Origin: a bacterium | GTDB lineage: Bacteria > Patescibacteria > Dojkabacteria > JAKAPS01 > JAJZLI01 | Assembly (NCBI GenBank): GCA_021816845.1 | Contig: JAKAWT010000001.1 | Coordinates: 418,044-482,043 of the forward strand | Direction of reading: 5' to 3' | Length of the DNA stretch: 64,000 nt | In this document: piece after piece, positions 10,801-19,081 of the stretch | Numbering within the stretch: the first letter of the stretch is position 1 | Layout of the letters: each line of letters begins with the position of its first letter | Position numbers and translations under genes: made by a program | The notes under the pieces: model-generated | Seen by the model: only the letters and a program-made list of their open reading frames with translations | Told to the model about the DNA's origin: nothing | Database searches by the model: none

Positions 10801-11811
10801 TTAGTTCGGATTCTTTATATTTTTTGATAATATATCTATATATTTGATTGATTCTGCAGCCCCTTTTGCGGCAGTAAGCATTGGTTCGTCTGATATATAT
10901 GTCGGTATGCCTATTGCCCTAGTTAAAAGTGTATCAATATTCCTTAATAAAGCTGTTCCTCCACTTAGCAATATTCCTCTATCAATTATATCTGAGGATA
11001 ACTCTGGAGGAGTTTTTTCTAAAACATATCTTGTTGATTGAATTATTAGATTGAGAGGATTCTTTATAGCTTCAACAATCCTGTTAGTATCTATATTTAT
11101 AGATCTTGGCATTCCAGTGATTGCATCTCTACCTTTTACTTCTGTTTCTAAAGGAGCCTTAAGTGGTAGGGCAGAACCTATATCTATTTTTATTTTTTCT
11201 GCCATTTGATCACCTATAACTAGACCTTCGTGTCTTTTTAGATGATTGATAATAGCATCGTTAATTGAATCACCACCGACTCTTATAGAATCAGAAATAA
11301 CAATACCATTCAAGGAAATTACTGCTAGTTCAGCAGTACCACCTCCTATATTGATAACCATATTTCCAGAAGATGTTCCTATTGGTAAATTTGCTCCTAT
11401 TGCAGTTAATAATGCTTCTGGTACCAAATAAACTTTTTTTATTCCAGAATTTATTATTGCTTCATAAATAGCTCTTTTTTCTACTGATGTTAATCCAGAG
11501 GATATATTTGCGACTACTTGTGATCCAAAAAAAATATTTGATTTTCCAACTTTAGAAAAGAAATATTTTATCATAGATTCAGATATTTTATAATTTGCTA
11601 TAGCCCCGGAACGTATAGGTTTTTTGGAAATGATTCCTTCGGGTGTTTTTCCTAGCATTTCTTTTGCCTCTACACCTACGGATAATATTGATTTATCATC
11701 TACTGATATTGCTACTACTGAAGGTTCATTAAGTAGGACGCCCTTATTGATAGATGATATTAAAGAGTTTGAAGTACCGAAATCTAATCCAAATTTATTA
11801 TTACTAAACAT
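10801..11811 (-). CDS. mreB: MreB-like actin homologue (first copy)
   Basis: This 336-residue protein has the MreB/actin ATPase elements: phosphate-1 GLDFGTSNSLIS near the N-terminus, phosphate-2 INIGGGTAELAVIS in the middle, and a C-terminal GILLSGGTALL adenosine motif. MreB polymers guide lateral wall synthesis. The frame extends to 11844 with a hydrophobic MIHFFIYSCKI, but the ATG at 11811 (MFSNNKFGLDFG) matches the family start. It is a divergent paralogue of the copy at 21350, which sits in an mreBCD operon; this one is followed by the O-antigen-ligase-like gene. A role in linking envelope glycan export to cell shape is speculative. Confidence 0.9.
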   Translation of the reverse strand: MFSNNKFGLDFGTSNSLISSINKGVLLNEPSVVAISVDDKSILSVGVEAKEMLGKTPEGIISKKPIRSGAIANYKISESMIKYFFSKVGKSNIFFGSQVVANISSGLTSVEKRAIYEAIINSGIKKVYLVPEALLTAIGANLPIGTSSGNMVINIGGGTAELAVISLNGIVISDSIRVGGDSINDAIINHLKRHEGLVIGDQMAEKIKIDIGSALPLKAPLETEVKGRDAITGMPRSINIDTNRIVEAIKNPLNLIIQSTRYVLEKTPPELSSDIIDRGILLSGGTALLRNIDTLLTRAIGIPTYISDEPMLTAAKGAAESIKYIDILSKNIKNPN

Positions 11812-11847
11812 AATTTTGCATGAATAAATAAAAAAATGTATCAATTG

Positions 11848-11856
11848 TGTTATAAT
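11848..11856 (+). promoter_or_regulatory. Possible extended -10 promoter upstream of the PEGA gene
   Basis: TGT plus TATAAT (11851-11856) lies in the divergent intergenic region 51 nt before the ATG at 11907. A second TATAAT at 11884-11889 is closer. No clear -35 is seen for either. Confidence 0.4.
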
Positions 11857-11906
11857 TCTAACATACTTGCTATGTTATTTAAATATAATAATATTCACTA
11901 TTAGTA

Positions 11907-13388
11907 ATGAAAAAAAGAATTATATTATTATTATCTAAAATTTGGGGATTTATTGGTATATTGTTGGTAGTAATTATTGCTACTTTGATTATATTTTGGG
12001 CTAGAGGATATGAAATTAATTTTACTACTGGTAATGTTGTCGATACAGGTATTTTGAGAATTAATAGTACTCCTACAAATGCTAAAATTTATTTAAATAA
12101 TACATATGAAGGACTTTCGCCATTAATAATCAATTCTTTAATTCCAGGTACCTATAATGTCAAGGTTCAGACACCTAATTATTCTGTATGGAATGGATTA
12201 GTTTCTATTCAACCTCAACAAATTACTAATCTCAACTCATTCTTGTTACCCACAAATATAAAGCAAAGTATCGTTAATATTCCTGGTACTATATATTATT
12301 CTACTTTTAGTAAGGATAGTAATATGTTATTTATAGTTTCTAAGAGAAAAAATGGTAATTATGATTTATATTATATGAATCTAAACAATAATACACTTAA
12401 TTACCCACTAAATCCAACTTTTATAACTGATTTATCAAACTATACAAATACTGCTATATCATCAATAAAAGTAACTTCTAACAGCGATTTTAGTTATTTA
12501 ACAATATATATGAATGGGACATACTATTTGTATTCTGTATCTAATTCCACAATGACTCCTATGAGTACACTTTTGAGTTCTTTAACGATACAGAATATGA
12601 AATGGGCAAATAGTAACACTTTAATATTAGAAAATAATAGTTTATTGGCTACTTTAAATATAAATACTGGACAAATTATTGTCATTGCAATAAATTCTGG
12701 TAAAAATATTATCCCATATGCTTTATATAATGGAGGTATAGTTTATGCTATTACCCAAACTATTACCAAAACATTAGACTCATCTCTTATTTATACTTCT
12801 AATTTGGATGGTACAAATAAGATCCTTTTAACCAATCTTACTGGAGATGCTAAAGCTCTTATAGTAGATAATAATAATAAATTTTTAGGGATTACAACTT
12901 CTTTAGGAAATTATATATTGAATATAAAATCAAATAAGCTTTATCAGATAAATAATAATGTTAAAATAATAAAATTCTCTCCCAATAGTAATTATTTACT
13001 ATTAGATTCTGGAAACACTCTACAAGAATATTATTTAGCAAATAAACATTATATTATCCTTAATAATAATTTGAAATATTTATATAATATAATGTGGTAT
13101 CCGATAGGTGGATATATATTCTATGAAGAGGAAAATAAAAATATTAATCAATCTCATAGTGTTTCTCACGAATCAACTTTGTTAAATAATTTAAACAGCT
13201 ATTCTCTCTTCTTTGAAACTGAAAGTTCTACTGTTACTGATACTATTGTTAATAATATTAATGGAACATATTATATATCTACCAACGGTAATTATTTAGT
13301 AGTTGAAACTCAATCTACTAGCAAACATAATTTAATATATATTATAGATCTAATACAGAATAATTCTATATTGCCGTTTTCATTATAA
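11907..13388 (+). CDS. PEGA-domain membrane-anchored protein
   Basis: This 493-residue protein has a cytoplasmic KKR start, one membrane helix at about 10-30, a PEGA domain at about 45-110 (GILRINSTPTNAKIYLNNTYEG, then PGTYNVKV) and a long beta-rich region to the end with repeated short strands such as ISSIKVTSNSDFSYLTIYMN, suggestive of a WD40/TolB-like propeller. PEGA domains are carbohydrate- or surface-associated in many envelope proteins. It is Asn/Ser/Thr-rich, as expected outside the cell. The substrate is unknown. It stands alone between the mreB-like gene (divergent) and tRNA-Arg (convergent). Confidence 0.8.
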   Translation: MKKRIILLLSKIWGFIGILLVVIIATLIIFWARGYEINFTTGNVVDTGILRINSTPTNAKIYLNNTYEGLSPLIINSLIPGTYNVKVQTPNYSVWNGLVSIQPQQITNLNSFLLPTNIKQSIVNIPGTIYYSTFSKDSNMLFIVSKRKNGNYDLYYMNLNNNTLNYPLNPTFITDLSNYTNTAISSIKVTSNSDFSYLTIYMNGTYYLYSVSNSTMTPMSTLLSSLTIQNMKWANSNTLILENNSLLATLNINTGQIIVIAINSGKNIIPYALYNGGIVYAITQTITKTLDSSLIYTSNLDGTNKILLTNLTGDAKALIVDNNNKFLGITTSLGNYILNIKSNKLYQINNNVKIIKFSPNSNYLLLDSGNTLQEYYLANKHYIILNNNLKYLYNIMWYPIGGYIFYEEENKNINQSHSVSHESTLLNNLNSYSLFFETESSTVTDTIVNNINGTYYISTNGNYLVVETQSTSKHNLIYIIDLIQNNSILPFSL

Positions 13389-13393
13389 AAACA

Positions 13394-13467
13394 CATCCCT
13401 GATAGGATTCGAACCTACGACCTTCTCGTTAGGACCGAGACACTCTATCCAGCTGAGCTACAGGGAT
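13394..13467 (-). tRNA. tRNA-Arg (anticodon CCT)
   Basis: On the minus strand ATCCCTG pairs with CAGGGAT, the anticodon loop is GTCCTAA (CCT, reading AGG), the T loop is TTCGAAT and the discriminator is G. No CCA is encoded. It ends 6 nt from the PEGA gene stop. Confidence 0.96.
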
Positions 13468-13517
13468 ATAATTTAGCTATATTATACATAAAAATTACTT
13501 ATTTTTAAAATGTTTTA

Positions 13518-13546
13518 TTGATAATCAAATTATATTTTGATAAAAT
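13518..13546 (+). promoter_or_regulatory. Probable promoter of ndk
   Basis: TTGATA (13518-13523), a 17-bp spacer and TAAAAT (13541-13546), 34 nt before the ndk ATG. A TACAAT at 13564-13569 is an alternative -10 that would give an almost leaderless transcript. Confidence 0.5.
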
Positions 13547-13579
13547 TAGCCTGTTATTTTATTTACAATTATCTATATT

Positions 13580-14185
13580 ATGATTAAATACGAACAAACA
13601 TTAGTTTTAATAAAGCACGATGGAGTAGCTAGGGGATTAATTGGAGAAATAATAAGTAGATTTGAGAGAGTAGGTTTGAAAGTTGTTGGTATGAAATTTA
13701 TTATTCCTTCTATAGATGTTGCGACAAAACATTATCCATCTAGTGAAGAATGGCTACTAAATGTTGGAAATAGGGTTATAAAAGAGTATACAGATAATGG
13801 TATTGATATTAAACAAGTTTTCAATACATTAGATCCTCAAAAAATAGGTGAAGTAATTAAATCTTGGAATGTTGAATACCTTACATTCGGTCCAGTTCTA
13901 GCTATTGTATTGGAAGGTCCTGGATCAGTTAAATTAGTTAGAAAAATGGTTGGTGCTACAAATCCATCAGAATCAGCTCCCGGAACAATCAGGGGTGATT
14001 ATACTTGGGATAGTGGAGAAGTCTCCAATAAACATAATCGTCCATTCTATAATTTGATTCATGCATCAAGTTCAGTAGATGATGCAAGGACAGAGATAAA
14101 ATTATGGTTCAGTAAATCAGAAATTGTAGAATATGAGTTAAGTAACCACAACTCAATGGGTTGGCATGGCAAGTTAAAGAAATAA
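13580..14185 (+). CDS. ndk: Nucleoside diphosphate kinase with an internal insertion
   Basis: NDK transfers the gamma-phosphate between nucleoside triphosphates and diphosphates through a phosphohistidine. The family start QTLVLIKHDGVARGLIGEI, the nucleotide-binding VRKMVGATNPSESAPGTIRGD segment and the catalytic NLIHASSS (His161) are all present. At 201 residues it is about 60 longer than the usual ~140. The extra sequence is mostly at residues 53-100, between the phosphate-binding start and FGPVLAIVLEG, plus a short C-terminal tail. Longer NDKs with an insertion here occur in some archaea and reduced bacteria. It is monocistronic and convergent with rho. Confidence 0.95.
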   Translation: MIKYEQTLVLIKHDGVARGLIGEIISRFERVGLKVVGMKFIIPSIDVATKHYPSSEEWLLNVGNRVIKEYTDNGIDIKQVFNTLDPQKIGEVIKSWNVEYLTFGPVLAIVLEGPGSVKLVRKMVGATNPSESAPGTIRGDYTWDSGEVSNKHNRPFYNLIHASSSVDDARTEIKLWFSKSEIVEYELSNHNSMGWHGKLKK

Positions 14186-14291
14186 TTTTATCAGATATGT
14201 AATATGTATTGATAACTAATGATATGGATTATTATCAGTCTATGTTAGTATATTGATAAATAATTGAATTTATACTGTTTTTGTGGAATTA

Positions 14292-15554
14292 TTATATACT
14301 TTCAGTTAAAGTTGCTAAGAAATCGCTATTATTTTTTGTCTTTTTTAGTCTATCTAATAATAACTCATAATTTTCTCCATTATTTTTCAATGTGTCTAAC
14401 ATTTTTCTTATTCTCCAAGATTGACTTAAAACTTCTGAGTCTAGTAATTTTTCTTCATGTCTAGTTCCTGATTTAACTATCTCTATTGCTGGATAAAGTC
14501 TTCTATCAGCTAATCTTCTATCTAGATGTAATTCCATATTCCCTGTGCCTTTAAATTCTTCAAATACCAAATCATCCATTCTACTTCCAGTATCAATAAG
14601 TGCAGTAGCTATTATGGTGAGGCTGCCAAATTCTTCTAAATTTCTTGCAGAACCAAAGAACCTTTTGGGAGGATATAATGCTACTGGATCAAACCCACCA
14701 GACAAAGTTCTCCCGGATGGGGGTACTATTATGTTATAGGCTCTAGCGAGTCTTGTAAGGCTATCCATTAATATAACTACATCATTGCCTTCTTCTACTA
14801 ATCTTTTTGCTCGACCAAGTGCTATTTCTGCAACTTTAATCTGATTTTCTGGTAGATCATCAAAATTAGAAGCATATACTTCTCCTTTTGTAGATTTACG
14901 TATATCTGTAACTTCTTCAGGTCTCTCTCCTATCAGTAAAATCATCAGATGTATTTCTGGGTGATTATGTGTTATACCATCTGCTATATCTTTTAATAAT
15001 GTTGTCTTACCAGACTTTGGTGGGGATACAATCATACCTCTTTGTCCTTTGCCAATTGGAGATAAAAGATCTATTACCCTATTAGAAATAGGGAATTGAC
15101 CTATTTCTAGTTTTATTTGTTCTAATGGAAATATTGGAGTAAGTCTTTCAAATGCTATCCTTTTTGCTGCATTATCAGGTTCTCTAGAGTTTATTTTATC
15201 AATTTTTAATAAACCTAGATACCGTTCATTTTCCTTAGGTAATCTAGCTTTTCCAACAATATAATCACCTTGTCTTAAATCAAATTTCTTTATTTGAGAA
15301 CCAGAGACATAAACATCATTCTCATTTGGTAGCAATGTGTATGATCTAAGTACTCCTCTAACACCATCATTTATGATCTCTAATATACCTTCAACACTTA
15401 TAGCTTCATCTTTATCTACATCTTTTAGTATCTTAAATATAAGATCTCTTTTGTTTAGTTCTTGAAAATCAGTGAGTTTTTCTTTTTCAGCAATTATACG
15501 TAAATCTGCTAAACTTTTTGAATCTAAGTTCTGTAAAGAATACTGTTCTTTCAT
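14292..15554 (-). CDS. rho: Transcription termination factor Rho
   Basis: At 420 residues this is a full Rho: N-terminal helical and cold-shock RNA-binding domains (LADLRIIAEKEKL, then GVLRSYTLLPNENDVYVS), Walker A SPPKSGKTTLL, Walker B VVILMDSLTRLARAYN, the Q loop and the R-loop region, with GTRHEEKLL and DRRLYPAIEI as in other Rhos. It is an RNA-translocating hexamer that ends transcription. Its presence fits the scarcity of intrinsic terminators in the window. The upstream TATAAT (minus, 15568-15563) is eight nt before the ATG, so a leaderless mRNA is predicted. Confidence 0.97.
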   Translation of the reverse strand: MKEQYSLQNLDSKSLADLRIIAEKEKLTDFQELNKRDLIFKILKDVDKDEAISVEGILEIINDGVRGVLRSYTLLPNENDVYVSGSQIKKFDLRQGDYIVGKARLPKENERYLGLLKIDKINSREPDNAAKRIAFERLTPIFPLEQIKLEIGQFPISNRVIDLLSPIGKGQRGMIVSPPKSGKTTLLKDIADGITHNHPEIHLMILLIGERPEEVTDIRKSTKGEVYASNFDDLPENQIKVAEIALGRAKRLVEEGNDVVILMDSLTRLARAYNIIVPPSGRTLSGGFDPVALYPPKRFFGSARNLEEFGSLTIIATALIDTGSRMDDLVFEEFKGTGNMELHLDRRLADRRLYPAIEIVKSGTRHEEKLLDSEVLSQSWRIRKMLDTLKNNGENYELLLDRLKKTKNNSDFLATLTESI

Positions 15555-15562
15555 ATATTGTA

Positions 15563-15568
15563 ATTATA
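15563..15568 (-). promoter_or_regulatory. -10 element of rho, predicted leaderless transcript
   Basis: The minus strand reads TATAAT at 15568-15563. The rho ATG begins at 15554, so the predicted +1 (about 15556) leaves at most 2 nt of leader. No clear -35 is seen. Confidence 0.55.
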
Positions 15569-15671
15569 AGAAATAAGAAAATTAGTAAAATGCATGATTA
15601 AGAAATTTATTTTAGAGTTTCAAGATAGATGTCAATAGGATAATATAACAAAATAAAAAAAATAGCAAGGA

Positions 15672-16361
15672 TTATAATCTAGTAATTAACTCTTCTGACT
15701 TTATTTTTATGGATGGCCCCATGGTTGGACATATATATATACTTTTAAATATTGTATTCTCTGGTTTTTGTACAACACTTATTATCGATTTTATCAACAA
15801 TAAAGTATTTTCTAGAAGTTCTTCTTTTGTATTATTTACATTTCCTATGATAGTGTGTATTACACCTGTTTGGTCTGATTTATAATCAAATTTCCCGCCC
15901 ATATAACTATTTATAGCTTCATCTATATTGTCTGTAATTGTACCTTTTTTTGGATTAGGCATAAGATCCTTTGGCCCTAATATTTTTCCTAAAACTGCTA
16001 TTTTGGACATTACATTAGGTGTAGCTATTATAACATCAAAATCCGACCATCCTTGATTAATCTTATCTATATATTCTTCAAGTCCTATGTAATCATATTT
16101 TTTTGCAGTTTCAGGTTTTATATCTTTTGAATCTGTTAATAAAAGAACCCTTTTTTTCTCACCAACTTTGTTTTTATAGTTCACACTTCCTCTTAATACC
16201 TGTTTTGTATTTTTTTGATTTATGTTTAATGCTATGTGTATTTCTACAGATCCTGGAAATTTGGATAAAGACAATTTTTTTACTTCTTCAAAAGAATTAT
16301 TAAAAGATATATTATTATCCATTTTTTCTATAATTTTTTTATATTTCTTACCTCTTTTCAT
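15672..16361 (-). CDS. rplA: 50S ribosomal protein L1
   Basis: This 229-residue protein has L1 hallmarks: the segment SVEIHIALNINQKNTKQVLRG, FDVIIATPNVMSKIAVLGKILGPKDLMPNPKKGT, and the terminal TMGPSIKIK. L1 forms the mobile stalk that releases E-site tRNA and in many bacteria represses its own operon. It is last in the secE-nusG-rplK-rplA chain, 5 nt after rplK. Its N-terminus is Lys-rich. Confidence 0.97.
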   Translation of the reverse strand: MKRGKKYKKIIEKMDNNISFNNSFEEVKKLSLSKFPGSVEIHIALNINQKNTKQVLRGSVNYKNKVGEKKRVLLLTDSKDIKPETAKKYDYIGLEEYIDKINQGWSDFDVIIATPNVMSKIAVLGKILGPKDLMPNPKKGTITDNIDEAINSYMGGKFDYKSDQTGVIHTIIGNVNNTKEELLENTLLLIKSIISVVQKPENTIFKSIYICPTMGPSIKIKSEELITRL

Positions 16362-16366
16362 AGTTT

Positions 16367-16795
16367 TTAATTTTCAGATACTTCTACTCCCATATTTCTT
16401 GCTGTTCCTATAATAATTTTTTTAGCTGCATCTAAATTATTAGTATTAAGGTCTGGCATTTTAGTCTTTGCTATATCTTCAATCTGTGATTGCGTTAATT
16501 TACCAACCTTTTCTTTTAATGATTGGCTTGATCCTTTTGGTATATTTAATGCCATTTTTATTAAAATAGCGGTAGGAGGGGTTTTTATAATAAATGAGAA
16601 TGATCTGTCTTCAAATACATCTATAACTACTGGAAAAATTAATTCACCTTTATCTTTAGTTTGATTATTGAATTGGTTACAAAAATCCATAATATTTATA
16701 CCATGTTGTCCTAGAGCAGGTCCTATAGGAGGAGCAGGGTTTGCTTGTCCAGCCTTTATTTGTAATTTTATTTGTGTAATTAATTTCTTAGCCAT
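16367..16795 (-). CDS. rplK: 50S ribosomal protein L11
   Basis: At 142 residues it matches L11: the N-terminal KLQIKAGQANPAPPIGPALG proline-rich flexible hinge and thiostrepton-site region, GINIMDFCNQFNNQT, and the C-terminal RNA-binding domain ending NMGVEV. It binds the GTPase-associated centre of 23S with L10. The ATG overlaps the nusG stop by one base. Confidence 0.97.
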   Translation of the reverse strand: MAKKLITQIKLQIKAGQANPAPPIGPALGQHGINIMDFCNQFNNQTKDKGELIFPVVIDVFEDRSFSFIIKTPPTAILIKMALNIPKGSSQSLKEKVGKLTQSQIEDIAKTKMPDLNTNNLDAAKKIIIGTARNMGVEVSEN

Positions 16796-17364
16796 TATAT
16801 TAATTTTATTTGCATTAAATCTAATTCTACAGGTGTTTCTCTTCCGAATATTGAAATAAGTATTTTTACTTTGCTTTTTTCTTCACTTATATCACTTATT
16901 TTCCCATTAAAATCTTTAAAAGCACCATCTGTAACTGTTACACTATCTCCAACATTAAATGATGTTTGTATTGCAGGAGTATCAAGTTCCATGAATTTCA
17001 ATATTGCATTGACTTCATTATCGTTTAGTGGTGTAGGTGTAGCACTTGTTGGTCCTACAAAACCAGTAACTCCCTCAGTATCTCTTATTATTGGCCAAGT
17101 CTCTCTATTAAGTTCCATTCTAATTAATATATACCCAGGAAGTATTTTCTCTTTTATCTTTCTCTTTTTGCCATCTGCTATTACAGTTTTATTCTGAGTA
17201 GGAATAACTATTTCATCCAAATATCTGTCTACACCTGCTGTTTCTGCTCTTTGCTTGATTAATATAGAAATCTTATTTTCATGTCCAGTAAAAACATTGA
17301 TGGCATACCACTTCATATTTTCAGTGTTTTTTTGTTTATTCTTTTTTATTTTTATCTTATCCAT
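16795..17364 (-). CDS. nusG: Transcription elongation/antitermination factor NusG
   Basis: NusG binds RNA polymerase through its NGN domain (KWYAINVFTGHENK, then LPGYILIRMELN and VTGFVGPTSATPTPL) and recruits Rho or S10 through a C-terminal KOW domain (FNVGDSVTVTDGAFKDFNGKI). With the ATG at 17364 it is 189 residues with a Lys-rich 16-residue extension; the ATG at 17316 (MKWYAINVF) would match the usual start. I keep the longer form because it lies 9 nt after secE, but cannot decide between them. Confidence 0.95.
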   Translation of the reverse strand: MDKIKIKKNKQKNTENMKWYAINVFTGHENKISILIKQRAETAGVDRYLDEIVIPTQNKTVIADGKKRKIKEKILPGYILIRMELNRETWPIIRDTEGVTGFVGPTSATPTPLNDNEVNAILKFMELDTPAIQTSFNVGDSVTVTDGAFKDFNGKISDISEEKSKVKILISIFGRETPVELDLMQIKLI

Positions 17365-17373
17365 AATATGTAT

Positions 17374-17550
17374 TTAGAATATTAAAACCAATAATTTCTG
17401 AAACAGTATATCTATACCAAAAAGAAACAAGCTAAGAATTACTGCTATTAATATAACCATCATGGTTGAATTATATAACTCTTTTCCTGTATACCACCTA
17501 GTATTTTTTAGTTCTGTATTTACTCCCTTTAAAAATTTGAATATATTCAT
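17374..17550 (-). CDS. secE: Preprotein translocase subunit SecE
   Basis: This small gene was read directly from the minus strand: 58 codons starting MNIFKFLKGVNTELKNTRW and ending in one membrane helix (MMVILIAVILSLFLFGIDIL). The amphipathic helix with E-L-K-x-T-x-W followed by a single helix is the SecE signature, and its place between tRNA-Trp and nusG is the conserved one. SecE clamps SecY at the translocon. No Shine-Dalgarno is evident. Confidence 0.93.
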   Translation of the reverse strand: MNIFKFLKGVNTELKNTRWYTGKELYNSTMMVILIAVILSLFLFGIDILFQKLLVLIF

Positions 17551-17598
17551 TATTATACCCTAAGGATAATATCAAAATTTTATCATATAATCAATCAA

Positions 17599-17669
17599 CA
17601 GGTTCAGTGGGGATCGAACCCACATCAATGGTTTTGGAGACCAATATTTTACCATTAAACTATGAACCT
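17599..17669 (-). tRNA. tRNA-Trp (anticodon CCA)
   Basis: On the minus strand AGGTTCA pairs with TGAACCT, the anticodon loop is CTCCAAA (CCA), the discriminator is G and no CCA tail is encoded. It sits between rpmG and secE, a widely conserved position. Confidence 0.96.
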
Positions 17670-17677
17670 CTATAAAT

Positions 17678-17842
17678 TTATTTTACTTCTTTATGTAAAG
17701 TATGCTTTTTACAAGTATTACAAAATTTATTTAATTCTAACCTTTCCTTATTATTAGTATAATTCTTCTTAGAAGTATAGTTTTTATTTTTACATATGGT
17801 ACATTGTAGAAAAATATACCTTCTGTTATCTTTTTTAGCCAT
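17678..17842 (-). CDS. rpmG: 50S ribosomal protein L33
   Basis: This 54-codon gene, read directly from the minus strand, starts MAKKDNRRYIFLQCTICK and has NNKERLELNKFCNTCKKHTLHKEVK at its end (given in parts: NNKERLELNKF, CNTCKKH). The paired CxxC motifs (CTIC, CNTC) mark the zinc-binding form of L33. It lies between tRNA-Thr and tRNA-Trp in a mixed tRNA/ribosomal-protein unit. Confidence 0.93.
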   Translation of the reverse strand: MAKKDNRRYIFLQCTICKNKNYTSKKNYTNNKERLELNKFCNTCKKHTLHKEVK

Positions 17843-17888
17843 ATTATTTTATAAAATATTATTTGTTTAAATTATGTTGTTATTTCTC

Positions 17889-17960
17889 AGCCTAGAAGCG
17901 GACTTGAACCGCTGGTCTTTCCCTTACCATGGGAATGCTCTACCACTGAGCTATCTAGGC
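17889..17960 (-). tRNA. tRNA-Thr (anticodon GGT)
   Basis: The acceptor GCCTAGA... pairs as GCCTAGA/TCTAGGC, the anticodon loop ATGGTAA gives GGT, and the T loop is TTCAAGT. The discriminator is T and there is no encoded CCA. Confidence 0.95.
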
Positions 17961-17963
17961 ATA

Positions 17964-18047
17964 TGCAGAGAGAAGGATTCGAACCTTCGTAGCCGTAACG
18001 GCAACTGATTTACAGTCAGCCGCGATTGTCCACTCCGCCATCTCTGC
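17964..18047 (-). tRNA. tRNA-Tyr (anticodon GTA)
   Basis: A class II tRNA with a long variable arm (GCCGTTACGGC). The acceptor GCAGAGA pairs with TCTCTGC, the anticodon loop is CTGTAAA (GTA) and the discriminator is A. No CCA is encoded. It lies only 3 nt from tRNA-Thr(GGT). Confidence 0.96.
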
Positions 18048-18058
18048 ATAATGCTATC

Positions 18059-18130
18059 AGCCTTCTGTCAGGGTCGAACTGACGACCTGCTGTTTACAAA
18101 ACAGCTGCTCTACCACTGAGCTAAGAAGGC
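18059..18130 (-). tRNA. tRNA-Thr (anticodon TGT)
   Basis: The acceptor GCCTTCT pairs with AGAAGGC, the anticodon loop TTTGTAA gives TGT, and the T loop is TTCGACC. The discriminator is T. It is first of three tRNAs ahead of rpmG, downstream of the structured region at 18205-18336. Confidence 0.95.
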
Positions 18131-18204
18131 TTTATATTTGCCATACTAAATATATTTAGTAATGCTTGCATTCTATATAAAAAGATATTCTTTTTCAACC
18201 TTGA

Positions 18205-18336
18205 CCCATCTAGCTTTAAAACTTGATTTCAAAAAAAACAAGTATTGTAACGCAAGTATAAATCATAAGAGTTATACTGATATAGTTATTATTTTATATT
18301 ATGTTAAATCAGTTTTTACCTTATGCTAGATGGGCT
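18205..18336 (-). ncRNA. Candidate structured RNA (or structured operon leader)
   Basis: On the minus strand the transcript predicted from the promoter at 18344-18371 begins at about 18337 with GCCCATCTAGC. CCCATCTAGC (18334-18325) pairs perfectly with GCTAGATGGG (18214-18205), closing a ~130-nt domain. Inside, CATAAG/CTTATG and ACTGAT/ATCAGT nest as one arm with a 6x6 internal loop, and ACTTG/CAAGT forms another, giving a junction-like fold. There is no recognisable coding frame. It could be a free RNA, with weak termination at the T-run near 18185, or the processed 5' leader of the tRNA-rpmG-secE-nusG-rplKA operon. It does not match tmRNA, SRP RNA or RNase P as I know them. Confidence 0.6.
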
Positions 18337-18343
18337 AATACTT

Positions 18344-18371
18344 ATTATAGCAAATAAACTAGTGGATTCAA
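18344..18371 (-). promoter_or_regulatory. Promoter of the structured RNA / tRNA-rpmG-secE-nusG-rplKA unit
   Basis: On the minus strand TTGAAT (18371-18366), a 16-bp spacer and TATAAT (18349-18344) preceded by TGC make a strong extended -10 promoter. The -35 overlaps the stop codon of the M50 peptidase gene. It is the only good promoter I see for this cluster. Confidence 0.78.
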
Positions 18372-19006
18372 ATTATAGTTATTATGAAATTGAAAATATA
18401 ACTAATTAAAGGTAGTAGTACTATTTGTATTATAGATTCTAAATTCCCATTTATTGGGAATATTGGTAATATACTGAATATAAGGATAAATATGGCATAT
18501 TTATCAATTGTATCTACTATATGATAATGATGCTTAAAAATCACTTTAAATATGTGGCTTCCATCAAGAGGAGGTATAGGAATAAGATTAAATAGCGCTA
18601 GTCCTATATTAATTATAGCTGCATCTATAAATACTCCTCCAAGTTTTAAATTGATACTGCTAGACAATTGTAATAGTGGTAGTCCTTGTAATATAAGTAT
18701 AGATATAATAGATAATACTATATTCGAAATAGGTCCGGCAATTGCAATAATAAGATTATCTCTATATGGATTTTTAAGATTATTTAGATTTATAGGTGTA
18801 GGATTCCCCCATCCAAATCTAAATTGAGTAAGTATCATTACTAGTAATCCCATTAATGTTATATGTTTTGTAGGATCTAGCGTTAACCTACCATTATTTT
18901 TGGCTGTATCATCACCTAAAAGATGTGCAACATAACCATGAGAAAATTCATGAAATGAAATACTAAAGATAATTATAATACCTAAAATTATCAAATTTAT
19001 AATCAT
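18368..19006 (-). CDS. Site-2-protease-like M50 metallopeptidase (membrane)
   Basis: This 212-residue membrane protein begins with a hydrophobic helix containing the zinc motif HEFSH (HExxH), followed by GYVAHLLGDDTAKNNGRLTL and a second conserved NLIPIPPLDGSH motif, whose Asp is the third zinc ligand. Four to six helices are expected. It lacks a PDZ domain and belongs to the compact YwhC-like branch rather than the RseP type encoded at 29695. Substrate unknown. It is divergent from rpmB. Confidence 0.88.
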   Translation of the reverse strand: MIINLIILGIIIIFSISFHEFSHGYVAHLLGDDTAKNNGRLTLDPTKHITLMGLLVMILTQFRFGWGNPTPINLNNLKNPYRDNLIIAIAGPISNIVLSIISILILQGLPLLQLSSSINLKLGGVFIDAAIINIGLALFNLIPIPPLDGSHIFKVIFKHHYHIVDTIDKYAIFILIFSILPIFPINGNLESIIQIVLLPLISYIFNFIITII

Positions 19007-19081
19007 TACGTGATATTTGCATAAAAACTTATTTTATTATATCATACAGGGTGTGTTATTAAATTAATACCATTTTTAATC

